A stretch of 64,000 nt of DNA from CAYJAZ01 sp964368455 (lineage in GTDB: Bacteria; Desulfobacterota; Desulfovibrionia; Desulfovibrionales; Desulfovibrionaceae), in contig CAYJAZ010000005.1 in the NCBI GenBank assembly GCA_964368455.1, positions 80,796 through 144,795 on the forward strand, in the 5' to 3' direction. Numbering within the stretch: position 1 is the first letter of the stretch; every line of letters starts with the position of its first letter. Shown here in pieces: positions 17,882 through 27,445 of this stretch. Below the pieces are notes generated by a model. That model worked only from the letters and a program-made list of their open reading frames with translations. It was not told the origin of the DNA and did not search any database. A program made the translations under genes and the position numbers.

Positions 17882-19098
17882 TAGATAATCTCTTCTTCCC
17901 AAATTTTTTCAATCCAATCAATATATTGAGCATTCATATCTGGAATTCTGCTTTCAAAAAGCTTTTGAGAAGAAATTATAGCTTCACCCTCTTCTATTTG
18001 GGCAATCTTCTCTTTGTCAGTATCTGAAAGCTTCTTTGTATCAATAGCTGTCAAATCTCCCCAAACCTTAGCTTTCATTTTTTCAATTTGTGCAAGAGGG
18101 CTTTGCAAGAAGTCAATCACAAGTAATGCCGCAGCCTTATGTCTAGCATTATAAGGTATTGCAAGATAGTGCGAATTTCCAATTGTGCCATTTTCAAAAA
18201 CTAAAGAACGTGCACTTTTAGGATATTCCCCCTTTTCTACAAGCCCTTGCGTACGAAAAACTTCAAATCCAGAAATAAAGTCAATCTCATTATTTTTAAA
18301 CATATTGTATTGCTGCGAAACATTTGCTGGAAAAACATTGCCTTTATTCCAAAGATAAGGATGAAGCTCTTTAAAATAAGCTATCACAGGCTTAGAAAGA
18401 GTTAAAAATTCATCGTAAGTATATTTATTATTAGCGTTAAAATCTGTCAATTCAAAATAAGCATTACGCACAAAGGCTGAACCAACGAAATCATTTACAG
18501 GATTTGCATAAGTAAGTCTATTTGGATGCTTTTTTGCATATTCAAGAAATTCTTTATAAGAAGTAGGTGGCATAGACATACGAGCAGAATCATAAGAATG
18601 CACTAATTGTGCTGAACCTAAAATGGCTTCATAGCCTTCAATGGCTATACCATTATCGTAATGTAGATCTGCTAATTGGGTATCATAGTATTTTTTTTGA
18701 TTTTGCAAATGCTGCGTAAAAGGGCCATACAAGGCTTTTGCCTTCTTCAAAGCACGAAAATTCTCTGCATTCACCCAAATAATATCTATAGAACCATTTT
18801 TTAATCTATTTTTCTTTTCATTCAATAGCTTAGCTACAAAATCTGGTGCGTTCATAGGTACACGTTTAAGAGTGATATTATACAATTCTTTAAGATTTTT
18901 TGCTATAAAATCGTCGTAATACATATTGATAGAATTATTACCACCCCACATAAATATGCTGACTTCTTGATTTTTTCCCATTTCTACTAATTCTTCAAAC
19001 TTTGTATCTTCTTGAATTTCTGCATTTTTTGCATAAGTAATAGGCACAAATAAAAACATACAAAGGCATAAAACAATAGAAAAAACTCTCTTAAACAT
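17881..19098 (-). CDS. ynjB: ABC transporter substrate-binding protein (YnjB-like)
   Basis: A 405-residue exported binding protein. I prefer the second of two nearby ATGs (19096-19098), which sits eight bases after GGAG. A signal peptide covers about residues 1-24 and is likely cut after ITYA. The mature part opens with a strand ending FMWGGNNSINMYYDDF, the characteristic start of the YnjB family, and later shows PPTSYKEFLEYAKKHPNR. The protein has no lipobox, so it is soluble in the periplasm. The substrate is unknown. It overlaps the first permease start. Confidence 0.87.
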   Translation of the reverse strand: MFKRVFSIVLCLCMFLFVPITYAKNAEIQEDTKFEELVEMGKNQEVSIFMWGGNNSINMYYDDFIAKNLKELYNITLKRVPMNAPDFVAKLLNEKKNRLKNGSIDIIWVNAENFRALKKAKALYGPFTQHLQNQKKYYDTQLADLHYDNGIAIEGYEAILGSAQLVHSYDSARMSMPPTSYKEFLEYAKKHPNRLTYANPVNDFVGSAFVRNAYFELTDFNANNKYTYDEFLTLSKPVIAYFKELHPYLWNKGNVFPANVSQQYNMFKNNEIDFISGFEVFRTQGLVEKGEYPKSARSLVFENGTIGNSHYLAIPYNARHKAAALLVIDFLQSPLAQIEKMKAKVWGDLTAIDTKKLSDTDKEKIAQIEEGEAIISSQKLFESRIPDMNAQYIDWIEKIWEEEII

Positions 19099-19152
19099 CA
19101 GCATAACTCCAAATTATAATAAATATATAAACCAGATAATCAAAGATTAATT

Positions 19153-19740
19153 TTACCCTTTAATATGTTTTACTATCCTTAATATACGCAACATGCCTGT
19201 AAGAGCAGTCAAAACATTAAAGATTCCTAATATATATGGAATATAATCAGAAAAAACAATCATCAAAGAAAAAACAATAAAGGTTTCAGTTCTTTCCATC
19301 AAACCAAAATCATAATGCATACTCTTTATGCCAGAATTTTTGAATAAGGTTCCAGCCAGCATAAAGGTAGTAAAATTAAATTGAACAACAATGAAGAAAA
19401 ACAAATAATAGATAGTGTATTCAGGTAGATAAAAATAAAATCCAAGTATGGTAAGAGCTTCGACAAGTCTGTCAAAGATAATGTCTAAATAGGCACCAAG
19501 TTGAGAAGTTTTTGATGTAAGTCGAGCAACAGTTCCGTCAATGACATCAAAAAAACCTGAGAGCCACAAAAACACAAAAGCAAAGAATAAATTTTCATAA
19601 AATAATGAAATAAAAGTAAAAAAACCGCATATTAAAGCAAAGAAAGTTATCTGAATAGGATGAAATAAAGTCAACCTGCTTGCGATTGCAAGGCTATCAA
19701 AACCGTATTGAAAATATTTTCTTAAAGAAGTATCTATCAT
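19153..19740 (-). CDS. ynjF: CDP-alcohol phosphatidyltransferase family membrane protein (YnjF-like)
   Basis: A 195-residue membrane enzyme that would transfer a phospho-alcohol group from a CDP-alcohol. The full active-site pattern DG-x2-AR-x8-G-x3-D-x3-D is present (DGTVAR ... GAYLDIIFD, near residues 75-97). I start at MIDTSLRKY (ATG 19738-19740) because this lines up with the N-terminus of E. coli YnjF as I recall it. In-frame starts at 19791 (ATG) and 19836 (TTG) would add up to 32 residues with no family match. It leads the minus-strand ynj-like series; the products of YnjF are not known. Confidence 0.82.
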   Translation of the reverse strand: MIDTSLRKYFQYGFDSLAIASRLTLFHPIQITFFALICGFFTFISLFYENLFFAFVFLWLSGFFDVIDGTVARLTSKTSQLGAYLDIIFDRLVEALTILGFYFYLPEYTIYYLFFFIVVQFNFTTFMLAGTLFKNSGIKSMHYDFGLMERTETFIVFSLMIVFSDYIPYILGIFNVLTALTGMLRILRIVKHIKG

Positions 19741-20057
19741 GCTCAAAACCTGTTCTTGCCCTAAAATTCTTCCTGTTGAAGAAATGTTCATTCTTTTTTT
19801 ACAATTAAATGTACCCCTTAAGGAAGATAAAATCAAGGATAAATTTTTATTTTTTTTTTGCTAATTTTCGCATGATTTTGATTTTTTATTTAAAAAAAAT
19901 AATTTTTAAAGCTATTTTGAGCTGTTTTTTAGATTTTATAATTTTTCTCTAAAATATTTTATTACTTTTCTTGCATTTAGCTCTAAAATATGATTGTATT
20001 TCATATCAAATAAATATAGTAAATTTGGCAAATCTGCCTAGATATAAGGAAAATCAC

Positions 20058-22202
20058 ATGAACACACTACTTGCAAAAGAATTCAACGAAAAACAAAATT
20101 ATATAGATAATATTATCAATCTCTTAGACGATGGCAACACAGTGCCTTTTATCGCTCGCTACAGAAAAGAAATGCATGGTACTATGGATGATCAAAAAAT
20201 CCGTGAAATAGCTGAAAGATTAACATATTTAAGAAATCTTGAAAAAAGAAAACAAGAAGTTATACACTCTATAGCCGAAAAAGATAAACTTACAGAAGAA
20301 TTAAAAAATCAGATACTTCAAGCACAAAGCCTTGCAAAAGTAGAAGATTTTTATCGTCCTTATAAAGACAAAAGAAAGACAAGAGCTACTGTTGCAAAAG
20401 CTAAAGGCTTAGAACCATTGGCAAATATAATTCTTGCTCAAGAAATTTCACAGCAAGCTCTTTATGCAAAAGCAGAAGAATTTTTGAATGAAGATCTTGA
20501 AAATAGAGATTTAGCACTGCAAGGAGCCTTTGATATTATTGCTGAAATTATTTCAGACGATGCCCTAGTGCGTGAAAAAATTAAAAATTATTATTTACGA
20601 TTTGGCCTCATAGAATCAAAACAAGCAAAAGAAGAAGATTCTGTCTATCAAATGTATTATAAATATTCAGAAGCCTTATCAAAAATTCAAAATCATAGAA
20701 TTTTAGCCATAAATCGTGGTGAAAAAGAAGAATTTTTAAAAGTAAAGCTAACAAGCAGTGAAGAAAACTATAAAGAAAGAGTTTTACAAATTATTTCTAG
20801 CCTTTATATAAAGAGAAACGCAAATAAAGAACTTGAAAAAATTCTTATTCCAGTTTTTGAAGATGCCTTGCAAAGATTGCTTATGCCATCGATTGAAAGA
20901 GAGATACGCTCTGATTTAACACAAAGAGCAAGCGAGCAAGCTATTTCTATTTTCAGTCTTAATCTTGAAGGATTATTGATGCAAGCACCTATAAAGAATA
21001 AGATTTGTCTTGCAATTGATCCTGGTTATAGAACAGGTTGCAAGATAGCCGTTTGCGATAAAACAGGCAAAGTGCTTGAAACAGGTGTTGCTTACATTAC
21101 CCTCCCAAACACAGACAAAAGCAAAGATACTAAATACTTACTTAATTTAATCGAAAAATACGAAGTTTCTGTCATCGCTATAGGCAATGGAACTGCTTCA
21201 AAAGAAGCAGAAATCTTTACTGTTGATCTCATAAAAAAAGCGAATAAGACTGATTTAGGTTATGTTATAGTGAATGAAGCTGGTGCTTCAGTTTATTCGG
21301 CTTCAAAGCTTGCAGCAGAAGAGTTTCCTGATTTTGATGTTGCACTTCGTTCAGCTGTTTCTATTGCAAGGCGTTTACAAGATCCGCTTGCAGAATTAGT
21401 TAAAATAGATCCAAAAAGTATTGGTGTTGGCCAATATCAACACGATATGCCACAGGCTAGATTGACAGAAGTTTTATCACATAGAGTTGAGGATTGCGTG
21501 AACAAGGTTGGTGTTGAGCTCAATACCGCTTCTGCCTCTCTACTTTCTTATGTGGCAGGACTTTCTATGACTATAGCAAAGAATATCACTGCCTATAGAG
21601 ATGAGCATGGAAAATTCAATAATCTCAAACAATTATTAAAAGTTTCCAAGCTTGGCCCTAAAGCTTTCACACAATGTGCTGGTTTTTTACGTATCAGCGA
21701 TGGTGAAAATCTCCTTGATAAAACAGGCGTACATCCAGAAAACTATGCTATTGCATTGAAAATTTTAGATAAATTCAATTATACTGATCTTGAAAATATA
21801 GCACAACTACAAAAAGATTGTGAACAATACGGTTACGATAAACTTTGCACAGAATTTAATATAGGAAAACCAACTTTAACAGATATGATACTAGAAATTT
21901 CTAAACCTCTTAGAGATATACGCGACAGTATAAAGCCTGTTGAATTACGCATGGATATCCTTGATATGAAGGATTTACAAGAAGGAATGGAATTGAGTGG
22001 AACTGTTAGAAATGTTATAGATTTCGGTGCTTTTGTTGATATTGGTGTCCACCAAGACGGGCTTGTACACATTTCACAAATAAGCGATAACTTTATAAAA
22101 CATCCATCAGAAGTTTTAAAAGTAGGCGATATCGTTAAGGTTTGGGTGCTTTCTGTGGAAGTTGAAAAGAAGAGAATTTCACTTACCATGAAGAAAAAAT
22201 AG
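20058..22202 (+). CDS. tex: RNA-binding transcriptional accessory protein Tex
   Basis: A 714-residue cytosolic nucleic-acid-binding protein. The start is the ATG at 20058, preceded by AAGGAAAA. The N-terminus carries the family's VPFIARYRKEMHGTMDDQ pattern (about residues 28-45). The YqgF/RNase H-like core follows (LAIDPGYRTGCKIAV near residue 318), then the helix-hairpin-helix region and a C-terminal S1 domain (about 640-712, GTVRNVIDFGAFVDIGVHQD). The length is normal for Tex. It stands alone between other transcription units. Confidence 0.96.
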   Translation: MNTLLAKEFNEKQNYIDNIINLLDDGNTVPFIARYRKEMHGTMDDQKIREIAERLTYLRNLEKRKQEVIHSIAEKDKLTEELKNQILQAQSLAKVEDFYRPYKDKRKTRATVAKAKGLEPLANIILAQEISQQALYAKAEEFLNEDLENRDLALQGAFDIIAEIISDDALVREKIKNYYLRFGLIESKQAKEEDSVYQMYYKYSEALSKIQNHRILAINRGEKEEFLKVKLTSSEENYKERVLQIISSLYIKRNANKELEKILIPVFEDALQRLLMPSIEREIRSDLTQRASEQAISIFSLNLEGLLMQAPIKNKICLAIDPGYRTGCKIAVCDKTGKVLETGVAYITLPNTDKSKDTKYLLNLIEKYEVSVIAIGNGTASKEAEIFTVDLIKKANKTDLGYVIVNEAGASVYSASKLAAEEFPDFDVALRSAVSIARRLQDPLAELVKIDPKSIGVGQYQHDMPQARLTEVLSHRVEDCVNKVGVELNTASASLLSYVAGLSMTIAKNITAYRDEHGKFNNLKQLLKVSKLGPKAFTQCAGFLRISDGENLLDKTGVHPENYAIALKILDKFNYTDLENIAQLQKDCEQYGYDKLCTEFNIGKPTLTDMILEISKPLRDIRDSIKPVELRMDILDMKDLQEGMELSGTVRNVIDFGAFVDIGVHQDGLVHISQISDNFIKHPSEVLKVGDIVKVWVLSVEVEKKRISLTMKKK

Positions 22203-22302
22203 CAAAATCTCCTTTCTTGCACTTTGATTTTTTAAATGCTATTAAAAATGAGTAATTTAATTAAATTTCTCATTTTATCAAACTATTTTATAAGGAATTT
22301 TT

Positions 22303-22857
22303 ATGATAGCTCTCTATAGTATATTAGGCATTGCCCTTGCACTTTTATTATTTGGTATTTCTATCTATAACTCATTGATTAGATTAAGAAATCAAAACGA
22401 AGAAGCTTTTTCTGCAATGGACATACAAATGAAGAAAAGACATGACTTGATTCCAAATCTTGTCGAAACAGTCAAAGGCTATGCCCAACACGAAGCAAGC
22501 ACACTTGAAAATGTTATAGCCATGCGAAATAATGTGCTTTCTTCCTCAAATCGTGAAGAATTACAACAAAATGAAAACATACTTACAAGTAGCTTAAAGT
22601 CTATTTTTGCTCTTTCAGAAGCCTATCCAGAGCTCAAGGCAAATACAAATTTTATTGCTCTACAAGAAGAACTTTCAGAAATTGAAGATGCTATTTCTAT
22701 GTCACGTTCATATTATAATGGAAGTGTAAAGATGTATAACAATAAAATTCAAGTAGTTCCAAGTAATATCATTGCAAATATCTTTGGCTTTACTAAAGAA
22801 GAATTTTTTGAATTGGATGATATTTCCGAACGCAAAAATGTTGAAGTAAAGTTTTAA
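22303..22857 (+). CDS. LemA family protein
   Basis: A 184-residue membrane-anchored protein with one N-terminal helix (residues 3-24) and the family's helical-bundle motif RHDLIPNLVETVKGYAQHE (about 46-64). The C-terminus ends in the typical FFELDD pattern. It is the first gene of a pair with the DUF2207 protein 44 bp downstream, a pairing seen in many bacteria. Its molecular function is not established. Confidence 0.95.
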   Translation: MIALYSILGIALALLLFGISIYNSLIRLRNQNEEAFSAMDIQMKKRHDLIPNLVETVKGYAQHEASTLENVIAMRNNVLSSSNREELQQNENILTSSLKSIFALSEAYPELKANTNFIALQEELSEIEDAISMSRSYYNGSVKMYNNKIQVVPSNIIANIFGFTKEEFFELDDISERKNVEVKF

Positions 22858-22901
22858 TTTACCCAAATCAACTTTCTTCATTTTAGTGAAAGGGCGAACA
22901 G

Positions 22902-24857
22902 ATGTCTTTAAAAAAATATAATTTTTCTAATATATTTAAAGTAGTTATGCTTTTTTTCTGCATTCTTCTTAGTCAGAATGCATATGCAGAAGAATATTTT
23001 ACTACTGATTCTTTTGATGTTTCTGTAATAGTACACGAAGATAAAAGAATTGAAATAAAAGAAGATATAACAGTTAGTTTTTTTGAAGCAAGACATGGAC
23101 TTTTTCGTTATATTCCTAAAAAAGGCAAAGAATACAGATATATAAATAATATCTTAGAAGAAAAAGAATATATGCTCAATATTGTTCATCCAGAAGTGCA
23201 AGAGCATGAATATATTTTTGGCAAAACAAATGAAGAATATTATTATTTTCAAATAGGTAGTAAAGAGAAAAAAGTTGATGGCAAACAATTTTATTCCCTG
23301 AGCTATGATGTATTGCTTCGTGACGATTTGAGAGCTGATTTTGATGATTTTTACTATAATATCATACCGCATTCTTGGCGAACTGAAATCAAGAATGCCA
23401 CAATTACAGTAGTTTTACCAAAAGGCTTTGATAGCAATGCTATTGAATTAATTACAGGTTTTGACGGTGGGGAAAACACAAAAAAAGCAAGCTATACACG
23501 CCAAGGCAATAGTTTAAAAATTTCTCTCAATGAAAAATTGAATACTTATGAAGGCCTTACCTTACGTATTCTTCTTCCTGAGGGCTATTTCACAGATAGC
23601 GATTTTCTTTCTTCTTGGGAAATTTTAGTCTTGTCTATATCCTTTATCACTGCTCTTATCTCTCTTTGCCTTTGGTTTTTCTTTGTACGCAAAAAGCCAA
23701 TGCCTGAACCTCTTTCTTTCTATCCTCCGCATAATTACACTCCGGCACAAATGGCCTATATCTATAAATCAAGGCTCTCACTCAACGATTTTTCAAGTAT
23801 GCTCATCTATTTTGCGAACAAAGATTATATCACTTTAGACACTCAAGCAGAGGGCCAATTTTTTATTTCAAAGAAAAATCCACTTCCTGATGATGCCAAA
23901 GCACATGAAAAGAATCTCTATTCTGCTCTCTTTGCAAATACAGATTCACTTGATATAAAAAATTCTTCTAAAGAGCTTTATCTGGCTTTCAATGAAGGCC
24001 GCAGTAGTCTTATTAAAGAATTTAAACAAGAAACTCAAAAAATATTTAGCAAGAAAAACATATTTTTATCAATAGCTTTTATAATTTTGAGTATCTTGCC
24101 TTGTTTTGCTCTAAATTTTGGCGACTACACCTATTATGAAGATGCTCTCATCTTCACTTTTGCTTCTTGGTTTGCTCCTGCATTTTGTGCTTTTGTAAAA
24201 TATCAGCTGAGCAAGAAAAAGAAAACATCCTTAGCAAAAGCCATCATTCTCTCTACAGTTTTATTAATTGCTACTTCGCCTTTATTCTTTCTCTCCTTAT
24301 TGCAAGGCGATGAACTCTATAATAATGTATTTATTGGTATTTTTTCTCTATCCTCAACTATTCTTTCTTTATTTTTGGCAACAAAAGACTATTCTAGAAC
24401 AGAATATGGATTGAAGATTTTAGGCGAAATTAAAGGTTTTATGAACTTTATTAATGTATCTGAAAAAGATAAAATTAACGCATTAGTTGAACAAAACCCT
24501 CATTATTTCTTTGATATTTTGCCTTATGCTTATGTTTTTGGCCTTTCTACAAAATGGATCAATAAATTAAAGCTTGTACAAATCCCAGAAAGCGAATTTG
24601 ATAAGTTTTCAAGAAATTATAATGATCGTGATGCATTTTCAAATATGAATAAAGCCACTTCTTATACAGCCGCAGCACTTGCCGTATCGAATATTGACGC
24701 ATTGATAGACGCAACTGAAAAAGCTGTAGTGCGAGAAGTAAGGAGTAGAACTTCATCATCTGGAAATAATGGTGGTGGCAGAAGTTCTGGTGGAGGCGGT
24801 TCATCTTCAGGTTCTTCTGGCGGTGGTGCTGGCGGTGGCGGTGGCGGCAGCTGGTAA
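22902..24857 (+). CDS. DUF2207 domain membrane protein with Gly/Ser-rich tail
   Basis: A 651-residue protein with a signal peptide ending near NAYA|EE, a large extracytoplasmic DUF2207 domain (about 30-230), a membrane segment around 242-264, a cytoplasmic region, and a further cluster of membrane segments at about 385-485. The last 45 residues are Gly/Ser-rich and end in GGGGGGSW, which is typical of the family. It is paired with LemA. The function is unknown; envelope homeostasis is the usual guess. Confidence 0.92.
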   Translation: MSLKKYNFSNIFKVVMLFFCILLSQNAYAEEYFTTDSFDVSVIVHEDKRIEIKEDITVSFFEARHGLFRYIPKKGKEYRYINNILEEKEYMLNIVHPEVQEHEYIFGKTNEEYYYFQIGSKEKKVDGKQFYSLSYDVLLRDDLRADFDDFYYNIIPHSWRTEIKNATITVVLPKGFDSNAIELITGFDGGENTKKASYTRQGNSLKISLNEKLNTYEGLTLRILLPEGYFTDSDFLSSWEILVLSISFITALISLCLWFFFVRKKPMPEPLSFYPPHNYTPAQMAYIYKSRLSLNDFSSMLIYFANKDYITLDTQAEGQFFISKKNPLPDDAKAHEKNLYSALFANTDSLDIKNSSKELYLAFNEGRSSLIKEFKQETQKIFSKKNIFLSIAFIILSILPCFALNFGDYTYYEDALIFTFASWFAPAFCAFVKYQLSKKKKTSLAKAIILSTVLLIATSPLFFLSLLQGDELYNNVFIGIFSLSSTILSLFLATKDYSRTEYGLKILGEIKGFMNFINVSEKDKINALVEQNPHYFFDILPYAYVFGLSTKWINKLKLVQIPESEFDKFSRNYNDRDAFSNMNKATSYTAAALAVSNIDALIDATEKAVVREVRSRTSSSGNNGGGRSSGGGGSSSGSSGGGAGGGGGGSW

Positions 24858-24877
24858 TTTAGAGCATTTTTAAAATA

Positions 24878-25321
24878 TTATTTCTTACTTACTTTAAAAA
24901 TATTCTTCCATAAATACAGCAAGCTTTTTCTATTTTGTACTAAATGTAAAAATAACAATGCCAGACAAATAAGAGCAAAATTTCCATGCCTTTCATAAGC
25001 AAAATCTTCGCTTATAAAGGGAATAAATTCTCCATTTTGCATAGTTAATCCCATAAGAAGAGTTGTTATAATTAATATTAACAGTAAAAAACTCACATTA
25101 ATTTTCAAAGCTATTTCTTTGCCTTTTATTTTATTTTGTAAATAGGAAAAAATAATCTGTTTATTTAAATAAAAATGAATAAGCCAACAAAATAAAAGTA
25201 AAAAAGGTAATTTTGTATGTAATTCAAAATTACTATTAGGACTTAATAAGATAGATATAAAGACGACAGCGAGTAAAAGATGTGTGAGTATTTTTGCGTA
25301 TATCTTTGTTTTTGCGTTCAT
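24878..25321 (-). CDS. small four-helix membrane protein, DUF4405-like
   Basis: A 147-residue integral membrane protein with four hydrophobic segments. The spacing of His residues (HLLLAV, then HFYLNKQ, then HGNFALICLALLFLHL) resembles DUF4405, a family of cytochrome-b-like membrane proteins. The match is by pattern only. It converges on the DUF2207 gene and lies 65 bp downstream of the DUF547 gene on the same strand. Confidence 0.65.
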   Translation of the reverse strand: MNAKTKIYAKILTHLLLAVVFISILLSPNSNFELHTKLPFLLLFCWLIHFYLNKQIIFSYLQNKIKGKEIALKINVSFLLLILIITTLLMGLTMQNGEFIPFISEDFAYERHGNFALICLALLFLHLVQNRKSLLYLWKNIFKVSKK

Positions 25322-25386
25322 AAATTTCTCTCTTTTTAAATTTTTGTAAAGCGAGTAAGCAAAAAAATTAATAAATCAAAGATTTT

Positions 25387-26109
25387 TTATTTTTTTTCGT
25401 TTAATTTCCAATCGTATTTTAACCAAGCTAATTTATAATTTTCAAATTTTTCTTTTGCATATCTTTGTGCAAATGCCGTGACAGAGATAAAATCTTCTTT
25501 GTACCATTTCAAAATTGAAGTCAGATACACTGTTTTTTTTATATGATCAATTTGTATACCTTTTGGACTAGAAAAAAATAAAAATCCTTGATTATCTAGC
25601 TGTTCTGAAAGAACTTCTCCTCTATAAGCTTCTGCACGCAAAGGCGGACAAGAATAAGCAGCACAAACTAAAGCAAGATGTATGCGTGCTTCATTGTATT
25701 GCTTGCGTATAATTTCGTGTTCAATATCGTCTAAACTGACATTTTCGCCAAAAAGAACTATAAATTCATCTTCCCACGGACTTTTAAAAAGACTGCCTAA
25801 ATCTTTTATCGATTCAAGTGGATAATTGTCTATAATAAGCTTAAGTGTTTGTGCATTATAGAGATTTATCAAATAAGCCAGCCGATTATTCTTTGGCCAT
25901 GCATCAAATTCACTCTTTGTGATTGCGGCCATTTGTTTCAAATAATCATCAAGTAAAGCTCTATTTGCCTTAAGGGCTTTATAGTCCACCATTCCATCTA
26001 CAACATGATTTTTTAAAAGAATGTCGTATTTTGCGTGAAGATCCTTGCCTTGAGCAAAGGAGGCAAAGATTAAAAAACTAAGAAAAACTAATAGATAAAT
26101 TTTTTTCAT
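25387..26109 (-). CDS. exported DUF547 domain protein
   Basis: A 240-residue protein with a signal peptide (cut near SFAQG|KD, about residue 21). The DUF547 core is clear: NRLAYLINLYNAQTLKLII (about 75-93), then IRKQYNEARIHLALVCAAYSCP with the conserved His and Cys (about 133-154). A strong AAGGAGA ribosome site precedes the ATG. The function of DUF547 proteins is not known. No neighbour suggests a role. Confidence 0.9.
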   Translation of the reverse strand: MKKIYLLVFLSFLIFASFAQGKDLHAKYDILLKNHVVDGMVDYKALKANRALLDDYLKQMAAITKSEFDAWPKNNRLAYLINLYNAQTLKLIIDNYPLESIKDLGSLFKSPWEDEFIVLFGENVSLDDIEHEIIRKQYNEARIHLALVCAAYSCPPLRAEAYRGEVLSEQLDNQGFLFFSSPKGIQIDHIKKTVYLTSILKWYKEDFISVTAFAQRYAKEKFENYKLAWLKYDWKLNEKK

Positions 26110-26523
26110 AGCATATTCTCCTTGGGTGAGTTTCTAAATTAAGAAATTTTGTATTTTTGACAAGGAAAAGTAAATTTTTATGAAAGGAGTTTATCAAAAC
26201 ATAAATGACTTGAATAAAAATTAACTTTGACGAAGCTATTTGTTGATATATTTGATAGCAAAATATCAGTTTTTTTTATCAAAGCAATTCATTTAACTTC
26301 AAGTAAAGATCAAAAATCAAAAGAATTAATTTAGAAACACAGCCTAGTAAATACACCATACTTTATCTATTCTCTTAGGTCAAGACAGGCCTAGATAAAG
26401 CCAAAATCTCTCTTAATATTTTTCGATTTAAAAAAGAAATACGGCATTATTGATTAATACCGTATTCTAGAATGTATTTATCAGCTAATATTTCAGAATA
26501 AAAGCTCATTATTTATCTGCAAA
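26110..26523. other. 414-bp intergenic region
   Basis: This AT-rich gap between two leftward genes holds the terminator of the DUF533 gene (26425-26466) and presumably the promoter of the DUF547 gene. No ORF, repeat or operator stands out. Confidence 0.5.
26425..26466 (-). terminator. intrinsic terminator after DUF533 gene
   Basis: A hairpin of AATACGG and CCGTATT with further inner pairing and one mismatch. On the minus strand it is followed by TTTCTTTTTT. It lies 58 bp downstream of the DUF533 stop codon. Confidence 0.75.
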
Positions 26524-27288
26524 TTAAACTTCTTCAGCTTCTTTTTCAAGCTGTGCTTGCTCTTCTTTTGTAATGCCTAAAGCATTTGCTAAACCATCAA
26601 GATAGGAGCGTTCCATAAAAGAATCAATATTTATAGCAGCACATGAAAGGCGGTAAAGATCATAGGCTTCTTCTTTATTGACAACACGAGCAGCCAATGC
26701 ATGTGGATCAATTGGTTTTTGCACAAATGCATCAACAATTTCAGCCATTTCTTGATTAGGGAAAAGAGCTGCCACTGTTGTTTTTATTGCATTTCTTTCT
26801 TCATCGTCTATATGTCCGTCTGCTCTTGCGGCATAAATCATTGCTTCAAGTAATAAAAGTGCAGTATTTTGTGCTGGTGGAAGCATTTTTACTGTATTAT
26901 CTTGTGTATTTGCTTGATTATCCGAAACATTTACATCATTTACTTTATTTTGTGACCATTTTTGGTAGAAAGTCCACGCTAATCCGCCTAAAGCAGCAGC
27001 TCCACCAACTTTCGCAGCACTTTTAGCAATTTTCTTTGTTTTCTTACTTGTGAATAAAGCACCGAGCAAACCGCCAACAGCTGCCGAACCAATCAAGCCG
27101 CCAACTCCACCAAAGCTATCATTCAAATTTGAATTTTGAATTTTTTCCTTGGCCATTGTACCTGCATTACCTAAGCTTTGCGTGCCTTGTTTGAAAGTTT
27201 CGCCTAAATTTCCGCCCAGAGCATTATTGATTGTATTGCCTATATCTGTAAAATTTCCATTCTTTATTTGATCCAAAATATTTTTCAT
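26524..27288 (-). CDS. DUF533 (YebE-like, TerB fold) inner-membrane protein
   Basis: A 254-residue protein. Residues 60-110 are a Gly/Ala-rich hydrophobic segment (GGLIGSAAVGGLLGALF) followed by a Lys-rich stretch. After a polar linker (about 115-145) comes a TerB-like helical domain beginning LLLLEAMIYAARADGHID DEE-like (about 148-170) that runs to the end. This is the DUF533 layout. An Asp/Glu cluster in the TerB part could bind a metal. Function unknown. GAGGT precedes the ATG. Confidence 0.88.
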   Translation of the reverse strand: MKNILDQIKNGNFTDIGNTINNALGGNLGETFKQGTQSLGNAGTMAKEKIQNSNLNDSFGGVGGLIGSAAVGGLLGALFTSKKTKKIAKSAAKVGGAAALGGLAWTFYQKWSQNKVNDVNVSDNQANTQDNTVKMLPPAQNTALLLLEAMIYAARADGHIDDEERNAIKTTVAALFPNQEMAEIVDAFVQKPIDPHALAARVVNKEEAYDLYRLSCAAINIDSFMERSYLDGLANALGITKEEQAQLEKEAEEV

Positions 27289-27373
27289 TTTTACCTCACT
27301 TGTAAAATAAAATTTTAAGTTCTGCTTTAAGAATAATACTTAAAGCGTTAAATGCAAGTATATTTTCTTTTTG

Positions 27374-27408
27374 CAATAAAAGCCCATTTTCAAATGAAGA
27401 TGGGCTTT
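27374..27408 (-). terminator. intrinsic terminator of the catabolic operon
   Basis: A 9-bp perfect stem AAAGCCCAT / ATGGGCTTT with a 12-base loop. It lies 37 bp past the last gene of the leftward seven-gene operon, with TTTATTGC following on the minus strand. Confidence 0.82.
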
Positions 27409-27445
27409 AAGAATAAAGATATAAATAATATAAAGTGAGTTAGTA

